From NCBI GenBank assembly GCA_963082975.1, contig OY720348.1, positions 75,355,719 to 75,419,718 of the forward strand: a stretch of DNA of 64,000 bases. Direction: 5' to 3'. Shown here in pieces: positions 47,825 to 60,353 of this stretch. Position 1 is the stretch's first letter; every line of letters begins with the position of its first letter. Position numbers and translations under genes: made by a program. The DNA comes from Labia minor. Taxonomy: Eukaryota > Arthropoda > Insecta > Dermaptera > Spongiphoridae. The notes below the pieces were generated by a model, which saw nothing but the letters and a program-made list of their open reading frames with translations, did no database searches and had not been told where the DNA came from.

Positions 47825-48037
47825 TTAATAAAATAATTTTTTTTTTTTTAATTCTAAATTTATATTATTTTGAATATGAATTGGAATCGAATTATTTATC
47901 AAATGATCAAACATTTCTGCTTCAGACGATTTTTCTCTTCTTCTACCCCTTCGAGGACCTGAATTACCAGGCCAGGAATTAGTCAACACTGACTTCTCCT
48001 TATGCTTGACCAGTCGGCTGACATCGAAGACCTCCAT
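47825..48037 (-). CDS. coding-like short frame, unknown
   Basis: A 70-codon reverse-strand frame starting at an ATG in the context AGTGAAGCATGG. Its first 47 residues look protein-like and charged (MEVFDVSRLVKHKEKSVLTN, then a basic RRGRRREK patch). After that it runs into AT-rich, low-quality codons ending in poly-Lys. A donor-like CCTG|GTAATT falls within it (codon about 24), so it could be the first coding exon of a - strand gene. No family recognised. Confidence 0.22.
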   Translation of the reverse strand: MEVFDVSRLVKHKEKSVLTNSWPGNSGPRRGRRREKSSEAEMFDHLINNSIPIHIQNNINLELKKKKLFY

Positions 48038-48570
48038 GCTTCACTTTGTGCACACCGCCCTACAAATATGATCTCGTCGTTCCTATCCAACCTAATAGAA
48101 AAAAAAACGATTATAAAAATTTAAAAGAAAAATGGTAATTTAAATATTTCAAAACAATTTCTTCGATTAATAGATTAAACCGTAGCGATTTGTTGAAAAC
48201 CAATTTTTTGTTCTTTCTTTTTGTATATTTGGGGGTTCACCATTATCACTTTTTTAATTTTCTGAGTCGAGCTTTTATGATGATGTTGATGTTAATACGG
48301 AAAGAAATTACAAAGAAATTCCTTTCTATTTCCATCGAATATTGAAATATATTATAATTATCTATCCAAGTTTAATTTGTAAGTTTTCCAATAAAATTTC
48401 TACCAAACATTACCTCTCTTTTTTCGTGTAATTTAATTGTTAACTCTTAGCAATTCCAAATGTAATAATCTGAATTATTCAAAAAAATGTCATCATCATG
48501 ACCATCTTTATTTACATCTTCATCTTCTTCCTTTAAATTCAATTTCTTTTTTATACATTCATTTTTGAGA
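48038..48570. other. AT-rich spacer
   Basis: Nothing recognised. Confidence 0.5.
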
Positions 48571-48855
48571 CGCCATTGGGTGTGTGGGTAGCGAACCTGC
48601 CTCACATTCTCATGATCCCGGGTTCAAGTCCCGGGCCTGGCAAGGGAATATCTCTAGCTGGGGTCTATGGGATGGAGTCAACCCAGCCTCCGGGATCAAC
48701 ATTGGGGAAAAGCGACTTGATAAAAAGTAGCGCCTCCGATCAAGAAAATCAAGGTAAAGGTTGAGAAGACCCGTTCTACTGATCATAGGACACCTCATTG
48801 ATATAACCGACTTGATAGGCGTTGTCCTTGCATAGGACGTACAAACTCAGAGGGT
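48571..48855 (+). mobile_element. SINE copy S4
   Basis: Full-length copy with intact B box. Flanks ACATTCATTTTTGA and ACATTAATTTTTAA form an approximate 14-bp duplication. Confidence 0.75.
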
Positions 48856-49634
48856 TTTTTTACATTAATTTTTAATGATTTCATATTTTATTTTCAATGA
48901 GATATAAAAAATTTACGTTATTTGAACTTGTCCGTTTTTTATTTGATTATTTATAATCTTATGATATACAATAATTCTTAACTTATTGTTCTATGTTCTA
49001 TGCTCAATGGCTGCTAAAAAACACCAGAAAATGCTTAGTATTTCTCAAAAAAAAAAAAAAACAAAAAACACAAATTTGAATTTTGATGGATTTTAAGTTG
49101 CCTATTACACTTGGATTCTTTATTATTTTATCTTGTTCCTCTTTTGATTGATAAAAGCATAGCATCTTCATTTGATCGATGGATTATGGCTACTATTTTC
49201 ATTTCAAAACAATCTTCTGGATTATAAAAAAGTTCATCTCCTAAATGGACACTAAATACAAGTGAGCTAATAATACAAAATAAGGAGAAGATGATTCTTC
49301 TTTTTCATCAACATCCGCGGACATTGCAATAAAATAGAACGAATAATAATAATAATAATAAAGCCCTTATATAAAAACGAAAGACCCTCGTTGTATATGA
49401 AAACAAGTTTTTGTGGTCCAGTTGATGGTAAGTAGAGGGGGAGAGTTTGAATAGTAAGAGGAAAATCAAATAGCAAAGAAGGAAAGGAGAGGGATCAAAG
49501 TATTTGAAATTGCATTTATTCTAAGGGTGCTGCAAAAGGATGGCCCAGCCAGAGGAAGGCAAGGGAGGTTCTTTTTTTCTTAACAAGCACAAAGATATCC
49601 TAGGATCCATCTTTCTGACTTACAATACAATAAA
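48856..49634. other. Spacer
   Basis: An isolated donor-like GATG|GTAAGT occurs at 49427 without acceptor partner. (AAT)n at 49344-49361. Nothing else. Confidence 0.5.
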
Positions 49635-50216
49635 TAAGTTGGAGTGTCTCGCTAATTAACATTTAAATTAACTTTAATTAATTATAAATTATAAATTAAA
49701 ATTAATAAATCATATTTATTATATTAAACCAGCGCATGATTGGCTCTTTGTTGGTGGCACCATGTCACCTGTTGGCGCGTGAGATTTGCAGTGTTAAAAA
49801 ATTATTTCCGGTAATTTCAGCGATTCAATCAAGCAGAAATTCTATATATAGCAGTTTTATACAATTTTTAATCATGTGAAAAATTATCAAACATATATCT
49901 TTATTATTACGGTCACTTTAGAGGAAAAAAAATCAAAACGTTGTAGGTAATGACCCTCTTCGGGTTGAGCTACATTTCTCAAAAGTTGATAGAAAACTAT
50001 GAATTTTGAATAATGCCCGTATACCAAATTTCATTATTCTAGATCAAACTGTTTTTGCATAATCTTGTCTACATACACACACACACACACAAACATTTTT
50101 CTCAACCTTACTGAAAATGATTCAGGAACCTTCTAAACGTATAAAAACATCAAAATCTCGACATGGAAAATTTTCGTGATCGCAATAGTAGTAGATAGTA
50201 GTTCTTAGCGAGATAA
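49635..50216 (-). mobile_element. Hel-A copy 13, diverged ends
   Basis: The 3' hairpin region is shortened (TTGGAGTGTCTCGCTAATT) and the 5' end is rearranged (GTAGTAGATAGTAGTTCTTAGC). The centre is intact, with (CA)n at 50074-50090. Confidence 0.65.
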
Positions 50217-50459
50217 AATTTGATCTAATGCTGTCCTATTTGGCCTTAATTCGCATTCATATTCTCCTAAGATTAGAAGAAAATTATAAATTGTCTCCTC
50301 TCCCAGCCCAATTCATTTACCAATCCATGTTGCCTGAGGCATCTAAATTTATTAATTTGGCTAAAACACTTTTCGTTTTTTTAAAATTTTTTTAAATAGA
50401 GGGAGAGAGAGAGAGATGTTCTAATTATATTCGAATAATGTATATATATCATTAATATT
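50217..50459. other. AT-rich spacer
   Basis: A GA tract lies at 50401-50416. Confidence 0.5.
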
Positions 50460-50719
50460 AAGGTGACCAATCGTCCTCCATTTGTAAGCTCTGTCCTTCC
50501 TTTTGATCTGTCCCGTTTTTTGAAATATTTAGGATATTTCGTACTTTTTGTCAAAATTTTTTCAATTTATTTCTAAAAAAAAAAAATAAAAGTAAAACGT
50601 TTTCTGGACTAAGTTTTTGAACATTTCCGAATTTTTTTCCAAAATTTTTTTCAATTTGGTTCTTTTAAAAAAAAAACGTAAAATGTCCTGGTTTGGTGTT
50701 TTCAAAATATGGTCACCTT
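50460..50719. mobile_element. MITE with AAGGTGACCA ends
   Basis: Inverse ends AAGGTGACCA and TGGTCACCTT enclose 260 bp with TCCTGGTTTGGTGTTTTC near the right end, also seen in the hAT fragment at 31.3 kb. Probably hAT-related. No clean duplication. Confidence 0.45.
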
Positions 50720-52027
50720 ATTTATATTTTTTTTTTTAAATTTACCAATATATACATACATTTATTTTAAATATTCTCAAATAATACCCCTACTTTAATA
50801 TTATAATTAAATATACAAATATTAAAATAGTATAATGGAACTCAAGTTGATTTTTAAAATCTTCTATTTTATTTGCATATGATTGATTACATGTGTTAAA
50901 ATTTAAACAAATTCAAGTAGTCTAATTTTTAAATTTATATACAATTTAATATTATTTTTTATTAATATCTCATCAAAAAAGAGGATTTGTTAAAAATAAT
51001 AAATTAAAAAAAAAATAAACCCTTTAATAAATTGTAATAGAATATAATGATTTGGATTTAAAACAAATTTGAAAAATTTGCCCAATTTTAAATAGACAAA
51101 AATTTAAAACTAATATATCTAATATGTCTAAAAATCATATTTTTATATAATATATTAATAATTTGTGCACTTAAAATATAATAGTAATTAATAATTGAGT
51201 AATTAATCTAAAAACAAAAACAAATATAATATAATTTAGTCATTTCAATTGACGTTTTAATAATCTTTTTGTCTTCATAAAAACACTAATTTTTTTTTTT
51301 TTTATTAGACTAAGATAAAATTTATACCCTTCACTTTTCAATAGAAAAGAAGAAATATTCAAATTATATTAAGAATAAATAAAAAATAATTTAAGATAAA
51401 TATTATCTAAATATTTTATTAAATTGATTAAAATGAGAAATAGTTCAAATAGAGGTATATAAGAATATTGTCATGTAATTTCATAGAAATCGGTTTTGCC
51501 AATTTAAAGTCTATAACGTCCCAATTTTTCGGATAGACAGACAGACATAATAAATTCAAATGTCACTTTTGAAATCTATAGGTCATGAAACGCGAAAATA
51601 TGCAAAAAATTTTAAATTCTGTGCAATGTGCAGACAAAAACCTTTTTATATATATATGTAAGTTCGGGTTTGGCCACGGGAGGGCGTTGGATTGAACAGA
51701 GCCAGACACACACGAACAGAAAGAAACAAGCATTCATCATAGAAACACCTATCCACCATTATTTTGTTATATATCTTTTCCCCTTATGAATTTAACCAAG
51801 TTACGCTACCAAGAGACTTGAGATTTGTTTCTTTATACATTTCAGGTACTAGCTTGGCCATTTTAAAATCAATGTACATATGTAAATAAATATCTTTATA
51901 CATTTCAGAAACTACATCTCACTTCTTTTATTTCCAAATAAAACCCTCACTTATATATATATTATATGTACATCTATTTTATTGTGTGTTTGTGAATTAA
52001 TTTTGGACTAATATTATGTGTATTCAA
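50720..52027. other. AT-rich spacer with unassigned repeat-like patches
   Basis: 51470-51650 resembles Helitron-type sequence (GATAGACAGACAGACAT). 51653-51900 starts TGTAAGTTCGGGTTTGGCC and contains two TTTATACATTTCAG motifs, and might be a solo LTR. Neither can be proven here. Confidence 0.3.
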
Positions 52028-52305
52028 GGCGCCATTGGGTGTGTGGGTAGCGAACCTGCCTCACATTCACATGGTCCCGGGTTCATTACCCGGGGCTGGT
52101 AATGGAATTTGGGGTCTATGGGACGGAGTCAACCCAGCCTCCGGGAACAACCTTGGGGAAAAGCTACTTGATAAAAAGTAGCGCCTCCGATCAAGAAAAT
52201 TAAGGTAAAGGTGGAGAGGACCCGTTCTACTGGTCATAGGACACCTCATTGATATAACCGACTTGATTGGCGTTGTTTTTGCGTAGGACGTTCAATGTCA
52301 GAGGT
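52028..52305 (+). mobile_element. SINE copy S5
   Basis: Near full length with a clean 14-bp target duplication, ATTATGTGTATTCA, on both sides (about 52013 and 52313). A small deletion follows the B box. Confidence 0.8.
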
Positions 52306-53073
52306 TTTTTTTATTATGTGTATTCACAATGGATAAATTTATATTTTAAGATATCTTTTTTAATAGTATAATAATAATTATATTATAAATTTTATAAATT
52401 GATTGCAATCCGAATCGATATATTAAAAAGGTTAGTTTTCTCTTTAAACGAAATGCCTATTGAATTTTCTACAGATTTACAGAGTGGGAGGTTTCTATTA
52501 TTAATCCGATCAATGATTATACAAAATTAATACTTTAATCTATGACATTTGTCATCTTATTTGTTCATCTATTGAAATGATAAGAATTTCAAGTTGATTC
52601 ATTTATTCATTATTTATTTTTTTAAAGAGATAAAGAATTAAAAAAATAGAATTTTTCTATAAAATTGGAAATTTACACCAACAAGAAGATTGATTTTTCA
52701 TCTACCATTGCCTTCTTTCCAGGTTATCTTTTGTTAGAAAAGAAAATAAACTCGTTGGGTGCACTTTTCAAGAAGTTGAGTTTATAAATTCTATACATCT
52801 ATAAAAATAAAAAGTATCTGTTATTTTTTTACTTCTAGTTGGTTTGTAATTCAATTAAATAACTTCTGATTAAAAAATATTTTTATCTCTTTATGGGATT
52901 GTGTATGTGTGTGTGTATTATATTTATCAAGGTGTAAGCGATATAAATTCGGATATCTGGAGGCAACCGTGATGTTCTGGGTATCCACACGGCTTTGTTT
53001 ATTTACTCCGGTATCAATGGCGTCCAAAATTCAAATCAGAGCCAAGGCGATGAACTTTCTAGTTCGGTGAACT

Positions 53074-53106
<33 letters not shown>

Positions 53107-53607
53107 TCTAATGGTTTAATTTTGCGATAGTAAGTCTTCCAATATCCATCCACAATGGGATCAAAATAAAAATCAAATTATTCTTATCCAATTTTCATTT
53201 TTTTTTTTCCCTTTTTAGTTTTATTATTTTAAACCTTAAAACTTTTTGTTATTCATTTCGATTGATTGGTTGTCTTGGTTGTTTGTCCCACCACCTTTTT
53301 ATATCAGATTGATAAAAATCTATCTTAAAAAGCCAATGAAATTTACGTGGCTTCGTATTTTATGATGTCAACAACCCTTGAATTGTGATATTTATAGAAT
53401 CACTACGAATGTCAAATGAATAATTGATGGCTTCCTTTCTTTAGACTGGCTATTCTTTGATTTTATGAAACATAAACATCAAACTACGATTTCAATTTCT
53501 TGTTATATATATATATATATATATAGACCAGTATGTACTAACAATATATTATACTATTTTCAGTGTAGCATATTTTAAAATTTCAAATAAATAAAATATA
53601 AATAATA
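52306..53607. other. AT-rich spacer
   Basis: (TA)n at 53073-53104 and 53507-53523. An acceptor-like CCTTCTTTCCAG at 52722 lacks a donor. A unique mixed patch lies at 52930-53065. Confidence 0.5.
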
Positions 53608-54533
53608 GGTTGGGGAAAAAGAAATCCATTATTTTTACGTGAACTTCAAGACTTTATTTAACATGTTTTGCATTGTCCGATTTAGGTCAAATATGCACCA
53701 TTTTGTTCTATAATTTGTTGCCATTTTAATGGTAGCTTCATTATGCCCCTCTCATAAAAGTCTTGGTCCTTATTAGCGAAAAACTCCAGCAATTGATTTT
53801 CACACTCTTCCCTTGATGCCAATTTCTTATCACTAAAACACGCTTTGACCACGATCGCTTTCGCATAATGTTGTCGTATGTGACCCATTTCTCATCCCCA
53901 GTCACCATCCGTTTAAGAAATGGGTTGATTTCATTACGTTTGGCCAAGGCTTCGTAGATGGAAATTCGATCCATCATGTTTTTTGGTGTTAATTGGTGTG
54001 GCACCCAAACATCAAGCTTTTTTTTAAACCCAGCTTTGTGCAAATGGTTTAAAACTGTTTTGTGGTCGATCTTTAACTCCTGGGCGATGCTACGACTACT
54101 AACATGCCGGTCCACTTCGATGATTTCAGTGACTTTGTCGACATTTTCGACGACGGGCCTGTCTGTGCGAGGGGCATCCTTAACGTCAAAAATACCCGAA
54201 CGGAATCGACGAAACCAAAATTGCGCGTAATTAGCTGTTACAGTATCGGGACCATAAACACTATTCACATTTTCAGCCGCCTGACTTGCATTTTCGCCCT
54301 TATCAAAGAAAAACTGTAAAATGTACCGAATTTTCTCTTTGTTGACTTCCATCTTTAACGCCGTGTAACTCAGAACTGAATGGACAAAACAAAAAACTGC
54401 AAACGAATTCTTTTAGTGCGAACTGTTACCTTGACAACGAGCATAAATTTGAAATTGTTTGATCGATAATTTACGAGATATCGATCACTACAGCCATCTA
54501 CCGAAAAAATAATGGATTTCTTTTTCCCCAACC
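53608..54533 (-). mobile_element. Internally deleted mariner, copy 3 (different family)
   Basis: Terminal repeats GGTTGGGGAAAAAGAAATCC at the left and its inverse at the right (about 30 bp in all), TA on both sides (53606-53607 and 54534-54535). 926 bp, about 350 bp shorter than a complete mariner. Carries the broken transposase described next. Confidence 0.85.
53682..54352 (-). pseudogene. mariner transposase, internally deleted
   Basis: The reverse-strand frame starts MEVNKEKIRYILQ. Residues 5-60 form the first helix-turn-helix, DRP at 64-66 is the linker motif, residues 75-110 the second helix-turn-helix, WVPHQLTPKN at 116-125 the mariner signature, and D153 in TGDEKWV the first catalytic aspartate. 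After RKRSWSK (164-170) the frame breaks: about 115 residues holding the second and third catalytic aspartates (DD34D core, HDNARPH-type motif) are deleted. The last roughly 45 residues (SREECENQLLEFFANKDQDF to NGAYLT, then stop) continue in another frame at 53682-53830. The rest is well conserved, suggesting a recent loss. It cannot be active. Confidence 0.85.
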
Positions 54534-54535
54534 TA

Positions 54536-54965
54536 ATATAAATTTTTTTTTATAAAATAACGTTTTTCCAATGGAGTAAAAAGAATAAAATAATTTTTCT
54601 ATAAGCCTGACAAAGTTTATGAATGAATTGCTTCATATTCAACGAAAAACGTTGGGCGCATTTAGTTTTATTTATTTATAAGAAAAATCAAGTCAAATTT
54701 CTGTAATAATGATAATTGTATTAAACACATAAACTGGCAAATTTTTTTTAAATAAAATTGATAGGTTAAGAGCTAAGAAATTAATATTTTATTATTTTTC
54801 ACTGTAATATACTTATATCAAAGTATGTATCAAAATTTAAGAGAATTTTTATTACATTTTCTCATTATCAATCAAATCCAAAATGGTTGATTATATTTGA
54901 AGAAATAGTGTTACTTGTTAATGAAATCTTTTAGTGTGGTATGTATATAGGTATATATATGAATT
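54536..54965. other. AT-rich spacer
   Basis: Nothing recognised. Confidence 0.55.
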
Positions 54966-55200
54966 ATCTATATATATAAAAGGCAATGTCTGTGTGTCTG
55001 TGTGTGTGTCTGTCAAATACTCAAAAACTACCCGTCCGATTACGGTGAAACTTTCAGGGATTGTTGTTGGCATCCCAGGGAAGGTTTTAGTGTAGTTAAA
55101 TCCAAAATTAATTTAATTAGTAATATTTTGGTAAAAGTCTGTAGCGTCACAAAACTATCGACAGATGGCGCTACATAAAAACTTAAACATTCAAATATTT
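54966..55200 (+). mobile_element. Hel-C (Helitron-like 5' part)
   Basis: Begins A|TCTATATATATAAAAGGC followed by GTCTGTGTGTCTG repeats and CTCAAAAACTACCCGTCCG, a layout typical of arthropod Helitron 5' ends (TC start after A). Contains the ACAGATGGCGCTAC block. The 3' end was not found; the sequence may continue toward 55840. Confidence 0.45.
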
Positions 55201-55497
55201 TTAATTTTTTTTAAACTGTCAAAAATAACATACCCATAATAACAGTTGTAATAAAAATAGAAATATAAATCACAATGTAAGTAAAATATTGAATCGTTTT
55301 ATTTATATTGTTTCAATTATTGTTTGAATATTTATTAAATTTATATATAGATTTATTAATTATAATAATTTCATTTACTTTCTTCAAATTTTTTTAATTT
55401 TTTATTTAAAAGTATATTCAGCATTGAAATTGCCATTAAATATGCAGGTAATTGGAACTCCAACATGTAATATTAGCAAATATTCTGGGATGGGAAA

Positions 55498-55617
55498 AAT
55501 ACTAAGATCATGTCATGTCCTATTAAATATTTTGAATTTTATTAATCAATCTAATATAATGAAAATAAATTAATACTAAGATCATGTCATGTCCTATTAA
55601 ATATTTTGAATTTTATT
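55498..55617 (+). repeat. Direct tandem duplication, 74-bp period
   Basis: A 46-bp unit starting AATACTAAGATCATGTCATG occurs at 55498-55543 and again at 55572-55617, effectively identical. Recent local duplication. Confidence 0.8.
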
Positions 55618-55837
55618 TTGAATCATACAATGGTAATGTAATATTGTAGGTAGTCTTTTGAGACAAACAATAAAAATCTCTATAAAATAAGAGAATATAC
55701 TTATTCCGAAAACTGTTAATTAAAATGTAATAACTATTAACAATTAATAAAGTAGAAATAATTTTCGAACAAATAAAAATGTAATAATTATTAACAAAAA
55801 AAATAAAAAATATAAATAAATTATTAACAAAATAAGT

Positions 55838-56137
55838 TGACCTGTGGCCAGGTCCGAACCGACCGACGGTTTGAAGTAAATTAATTTCCAGCTACAGAAA
55901 CAATTTCAAATAATTTTAATATATCTATTAATGTAATCAAAAACAGATAGGCATAGAACATAAATATTTTTAATTTTATTTTATTTGTAATATATATGTA
56001 AGACCAGGCTGTGACGTCATGAATGGCTGGGTGACGTTATATAATTTTAAATTAAGAAATATTCGTGGAGATATGTAAAAATCTCCACATGTGAAATTTG
56101 GTGTGAAAACAATACCTCCCTTACTATTTTTATATTT
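55838..56137 (+). mobile_element. Hel-B copy, opposite orientation
   Basis: From TTGACCTGTGGCCAGGTCC to ACCTCCCTTACTATTTTTA, about 300 bp. Contains CAGATAGGCATAGAACATAA shared with 63.9 kb, a palindromic TGACGTCA at 56012 with a TGACGTTA near 56032, and GTGGAGA/TCTCCAC inverse motifs at 56065-56090. Confidence 0.5.
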
Positions 56138-56438
56138 ATATTTATATTATTTTATTCTTTTTAGTGCAATTTTAATTTGATTAATTTATTTAATATAACA
56201 AGAGAAAAAGTTATACGAAAATTTACACAAATTGAATCAAACAAAAAAATATATTAATCTTCTAAAATTGATTTGATGTATTTATGTTAAGTAAATGTTA
56301 TTATTGAATAATAATTATTAAATTATATTTATAAATAAATAATTTTTATTAATATAAGATTTTATAAATGGATATAGAATAATGTACTCATATTATCTTA
56401 ATAAAAAAAGGTCATTCTTTTGTTGTTTTTTTCTCTCG

Positions 56439-56474
<36 letters not shown>

Positions 56475-57075
56475 GACCTTTTCACTATGCCATTTGAAGG
56501 GAAGAACACCCCTACTTCAATGACGCTACTGCTAAAAAACGTTATAAAAATGCATTCTATCTTTCTCCAAGATTTATTAGATAACATCTATAATTTCTAC
56601 TTTCAAACTTTAATAATTTTTATCTCGTAAACTAGAAGACACCAAGAAATATTGCATAAGAAACGTTTCTTGTAAATTTATAAAGAAATCCACTAGCAAA
56701 GTTTCATCGAAACCTCTAATGTTTCCCTTTTATCATTTAATTCTAATGTAATTTTAATTTATATATAAAATAAAATCATTAAATAAGTCAATTAATGTAA
56801 TTTTTTTTACAGATACTCATCCGAAGCGACTTTTGAAAACTTCACCGCGTTCCTGTATCATATCATATCATTCCCATCCCCCTCTCGAATTTCATCTTCC
56901 ATTTCAACATGAATTTAAAATTTTAATTTACTATCTGTTATAAATTAATGAAATTGAATTCTTTTTTTTTCTTTCAATCATTGTCAAAATTCGAATTTTC
57001 AATTTTTTTCTTGAAAATGTCATAAATATAAATATTTCAAATTATTAAGGAAAAATAAATGGAGACAGTGTAAAC
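56138..57075. other. AT-rich spacer with Repeat G copy
   Basis: 56608-56725 matches Repeat G at 60.4/60.7 kb (TTATCTCGTAAACTAGAAG, then CAAAGTTTCATCGAAACC). (TA)n at 56440-56470. An acceptor-like TTTTTTTTACAG (AG at 56811-56812) is followed by a frame YSSEATFENFTAFLYHI up to a stop near 56912, phase-compatible with the candidate exon at 29685. Weak evidence. Confidence 0.35.
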
Positions 57076-57422
57076 CAGGTGTGTCAAACTCGCGGTCCGC
57101 GACAACTATTTTTGCGGCCCGCGACAACTATTTTTGCGGCCCGCGACCACATTCGACTTTTTTAAAAAATTTTCAATTTGTCACTAAAAAAAAAAGTAAA
57201 ATGTTTTTCGCGACCACTTTCGACTTTTTTTTAAAAAAAAATTCAATTTGTCTCTAAAAAAAAAAGTAAAATGTTTTTCGCGACCAGACTTTTTTTTTTT
57301 TAAAAAAATTTCAATTTGTCTTAAAAAAAAAATAAAAAAAGTAAAATGTTTTTTTTTACGGCCCGCTTAAAGTTAATCCTTGTTTGTTTAGCCCAAGTGT
57401 ACCTATGAGTTTGACACCCCTG
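57076..57422. mobile_element. hAT MITE (CAGGTGTGTCAAACTC family)
   Basis: Ends CAGGTGTGTCAAACTC and GAGTTTGACACCCCTG. Flanks GTGTAAAC and CTGTAAAC form an 8-bp duplication with one change. The interior is a triple run of a GCGACCAC...TTTTTTTAAAAAA unit, so it expanded in tandem. Confidence 0.75.
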
Positions 57423-58472
57423 CTGTAAACAATTAAAATTGATCCTGAATACAATAACAATGATTGAACCTGTTCTCTTTTGGAATGGATTGATCCACTC
57501 CTTTTTATATCAATGAAATCTCTTTTATCTGCATTCATTATTTATTTTATCCAATAATTATTTGGAATTCATTCATGATCAATTACAAATTCCCAATTCC
57601 TAAAACGAGGTCTGCACTTCCCTTTAATAAGAACATACAATTGATATGACAGGTAAGTTTAACTCTTTATTACTAATTTAAACCTGTATTTTTTTTCTTT
57701 ATTTTGAATACAAATTTTTTAGAAAAAATCAAAATTTGAATTTTCTTTGAGGTTATTTTTTAATTTTAAAAATAAAATTCTATTTTAATTTTAATGTAAA
57801 TATTCTATTGCACTATCATCTGCTTTTTTGACTATATTAATTTTTGGTTGTTTTTTTTTTTTTATTTCATTTTTATTTTTTTCTTAACATTTTCTTCATT
57901 AATTCATCCTGAATTCTTTCTAATTTGGTCATTCTTAATTATATAACATTTCACCTTTCAAAAATCCTGAGACATACTGTCATAAATTTAATTAAATCTT
58001 TATAATTTTTCATTATGTTACTTTATTTATTTTTTTTTTATTATTTTTAATAAAATACTTCCCTAATTTATTTTCAATCATTTTTCCATTGCTCTTGAAT
58101 ATTTGCTAATTCGTGACGTCCTAACTTTGGGGTTTTTATGTTTAAAAAAGATCTCTTGCAACTAAAATTTGGTGGCAATCTATTATTTAATTTTGATCTG
58201 AATTGTGAGCAAACTTGAGATTCAATAATCTTATACCTTAAATTATATATAATTAAATACGTATTTAAAGAAATTGTATTATTTTTTTAAATAATCATTG
58301 ACCACACACAATCCAATTAAATTAAAATTAAAAATAAAACTTTTATAAGTTTTATTAATAGTCTTCTGTATTTTTCGTTTTAAAGAAGCTCCTGTAAAAA
58401 CATTTCTAAATCTTTATGTTCCTTAACCTATCACAATACAGATCTTGCATTAAAATAATTAATATATATTAT
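57423..58472. other. AT-rich spacer
   Basis: A strong donor motif GACAG|GTAAGTTT (GT at 57652) stands alone without a matching acceptor. Nothing else recognised. Confidence 0.45.
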
Positions 58473-58800
58473 ATGTTGGTTTAGATTTCCGTGAATGTTA
58501 TTATTATTATTATTATCAGATTTATCAGGGATATAATCACGTATTTTTGTGAGATTGTTTTCTCGACGTTTCGGCACCCATTTTGGCGCCACAACAACGA
58601 AATGAGTACAAAACCACCAACCTATCAACCCAAAATCCCGATATTAACCCTTGGTCACACAGACTAAGACCCAGAATCCCAAAAATATTCCCACCTAAAT
58701 AATTTCTTGAAAATGGCGCCAAAATGGGAGCCGAAACGTCGAGAAAACAACCTCACAAAAATACGTGATTATATCCCTGATATAAATCTGATAGTAATAT
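58473..58800. mobile_element. Foldback element FB-1, copy 2
   Basis: Inverse arms 58473-58590 and 58713-58797 (TGTTGGTTTAGATTTCCGTG; GGCGCCAAAATGGGAGCCG) around about 120 bp. Shorter centre than copy 1. The right arm ends in (TA)n. Confidence 0.55.
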
Positions 58801-60353
58801 ATATATATATACTCTTCATCTTATGTTCCTTGCAATACGTTGACCTCGTTCATTAGCGAATTTTCTCTCTCACGCGATAAAATTGCTTTGTTTCAATCTA
58901 AAACTAATATATAAAAAAAGAATATAAGTAAACGAGTCCTAAAAAATCAAACCCTATGGCTGTTTTGGACGTCACAAACCTCTCCCCCGGATTTTGTCCT
59001 GGGCATGATCCGGGCAGGGGTTGCGATTGAATATTAACTCCGCCAAAGCCGGTCCCAAGCCCGTGTTGAGAAAGGAGGAGGGGCAATTCAATTCAAGGCA
59101 AATCCCGATGTTTAAGGAGCACTTGTACCATGATGGGGTTCCAGCATTCCAATGCCAATATCTTCAGCGCAATGCTAACGCCATCTAGTAGTTGACAATG
59201 GAATGAGCACGACTTCCTGAGAGATTCACACGCTCCTTAACAACAGTTTGTATATTCCTTGTATTTTATTTTCATCGATTCCACCCTTCCATTTGCTATT
59301 ATCCATTGTTGAAATTATTGTTGCTATTTTAAAATTATTATTTCAAAAATTGATGAAATTATTATTTTTTTTTTTTTTTTTTTTTATTTTTATTTGTAAT
59401 TTGTTATTGCATTTATTATATATTCGATCATTGATAATTTCAACATTCCATAAATAAATAGCAGCTACATTTTTTTTCTTTACTCACTTCTAACTTTTTA
59501 TTTTTCAAATAAATTCATTGATTTATTTTATCTAACCTCACATTTCAGCTATTCAATTCCTCTGCCGCTCATCTTACAATTTTTTATTAATAACAATAAT
59601 CATTCAAGAATTTAATTTAAGAAGAGTTATCCAACACAAAAAAAAATTAAAAAAAAAAACAAATTATACTTTGTTCGTTTAATTTCAACTGATTTGTTTT
59701 TTGGTTTGTTATAATAAAAAGGAGTCGATTTCTTTATTTTTCAATCATTATTAATAATTTTTTTAATTAATATGAAAAAAAGCGATTTTGAAACGAATAG
59801 TCAAGTGGAAACATTCGTGCGCAACTTATTAGATACACGTTCACGTTCAACTTCATTTTACGAGAATGGAATGGAAAAAATTATCACAATGTTGAGAAAA
59901 AGGTATAATAAAAGAAAGAAATTTTATAGAAAAATAATTTGTAGAAATGTAGCTGATTAATAAATTTGATTTATACAAAAGGCTCGTTTATATTTGATTG
60001 ACTCTCGTATAAACCCGACCCAGTATATTATGGATTGAAATTTATCCAATATTTTTTTATAATATAATATTTCCACTGAATAGTGTAACAAGGTGAGAGG
60101 AGATCCAATTTCAAAAAAAAATTTTGATGGTAATACAAATTAAATTAAACTGATCATTGTTTATAAAAAACAAATTAGCGGTATGGCTGGAAGAATATCA
60201 TAGAGATTATCAAACATTTATGTTGCGAATTCGATCACCGCTTTAGGAACTTGAATAGAGTACATTTATACTTTTCATGTGTAATTAGTCAATTTTTTTT
60301 TTAAAAAAAGTTCCTATTATAGAACTTTACATTTTAAGTATTTATTTACTGAT
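58801..60353. other. Mixed spacer
   Basis: 58930-59230 is GC-richer with retroelement-like sequence on the reverse strand (GGCTTGGGACCGGCTTTGGC), class unknown. T-run at 59366-59385. 60177-60242 resembles a 66-nt tRNA-like fold (AGCGGT...ACCGCT) but lacks a proper T arm. No gene. Confidence 0.35.

Noticed and set aside
57652-57657. Strong GTAAGT donor
   Set aside because: No acceptor within exon distance; the only upstream acceptor would require an 839-nt exon containing a hAT element.
60177-60242. tRNA-like sequence with paired AGCGGT/ACCGCT ends
   Set aside because: No valid T arm or anticodon arm; 66 nt is too short.
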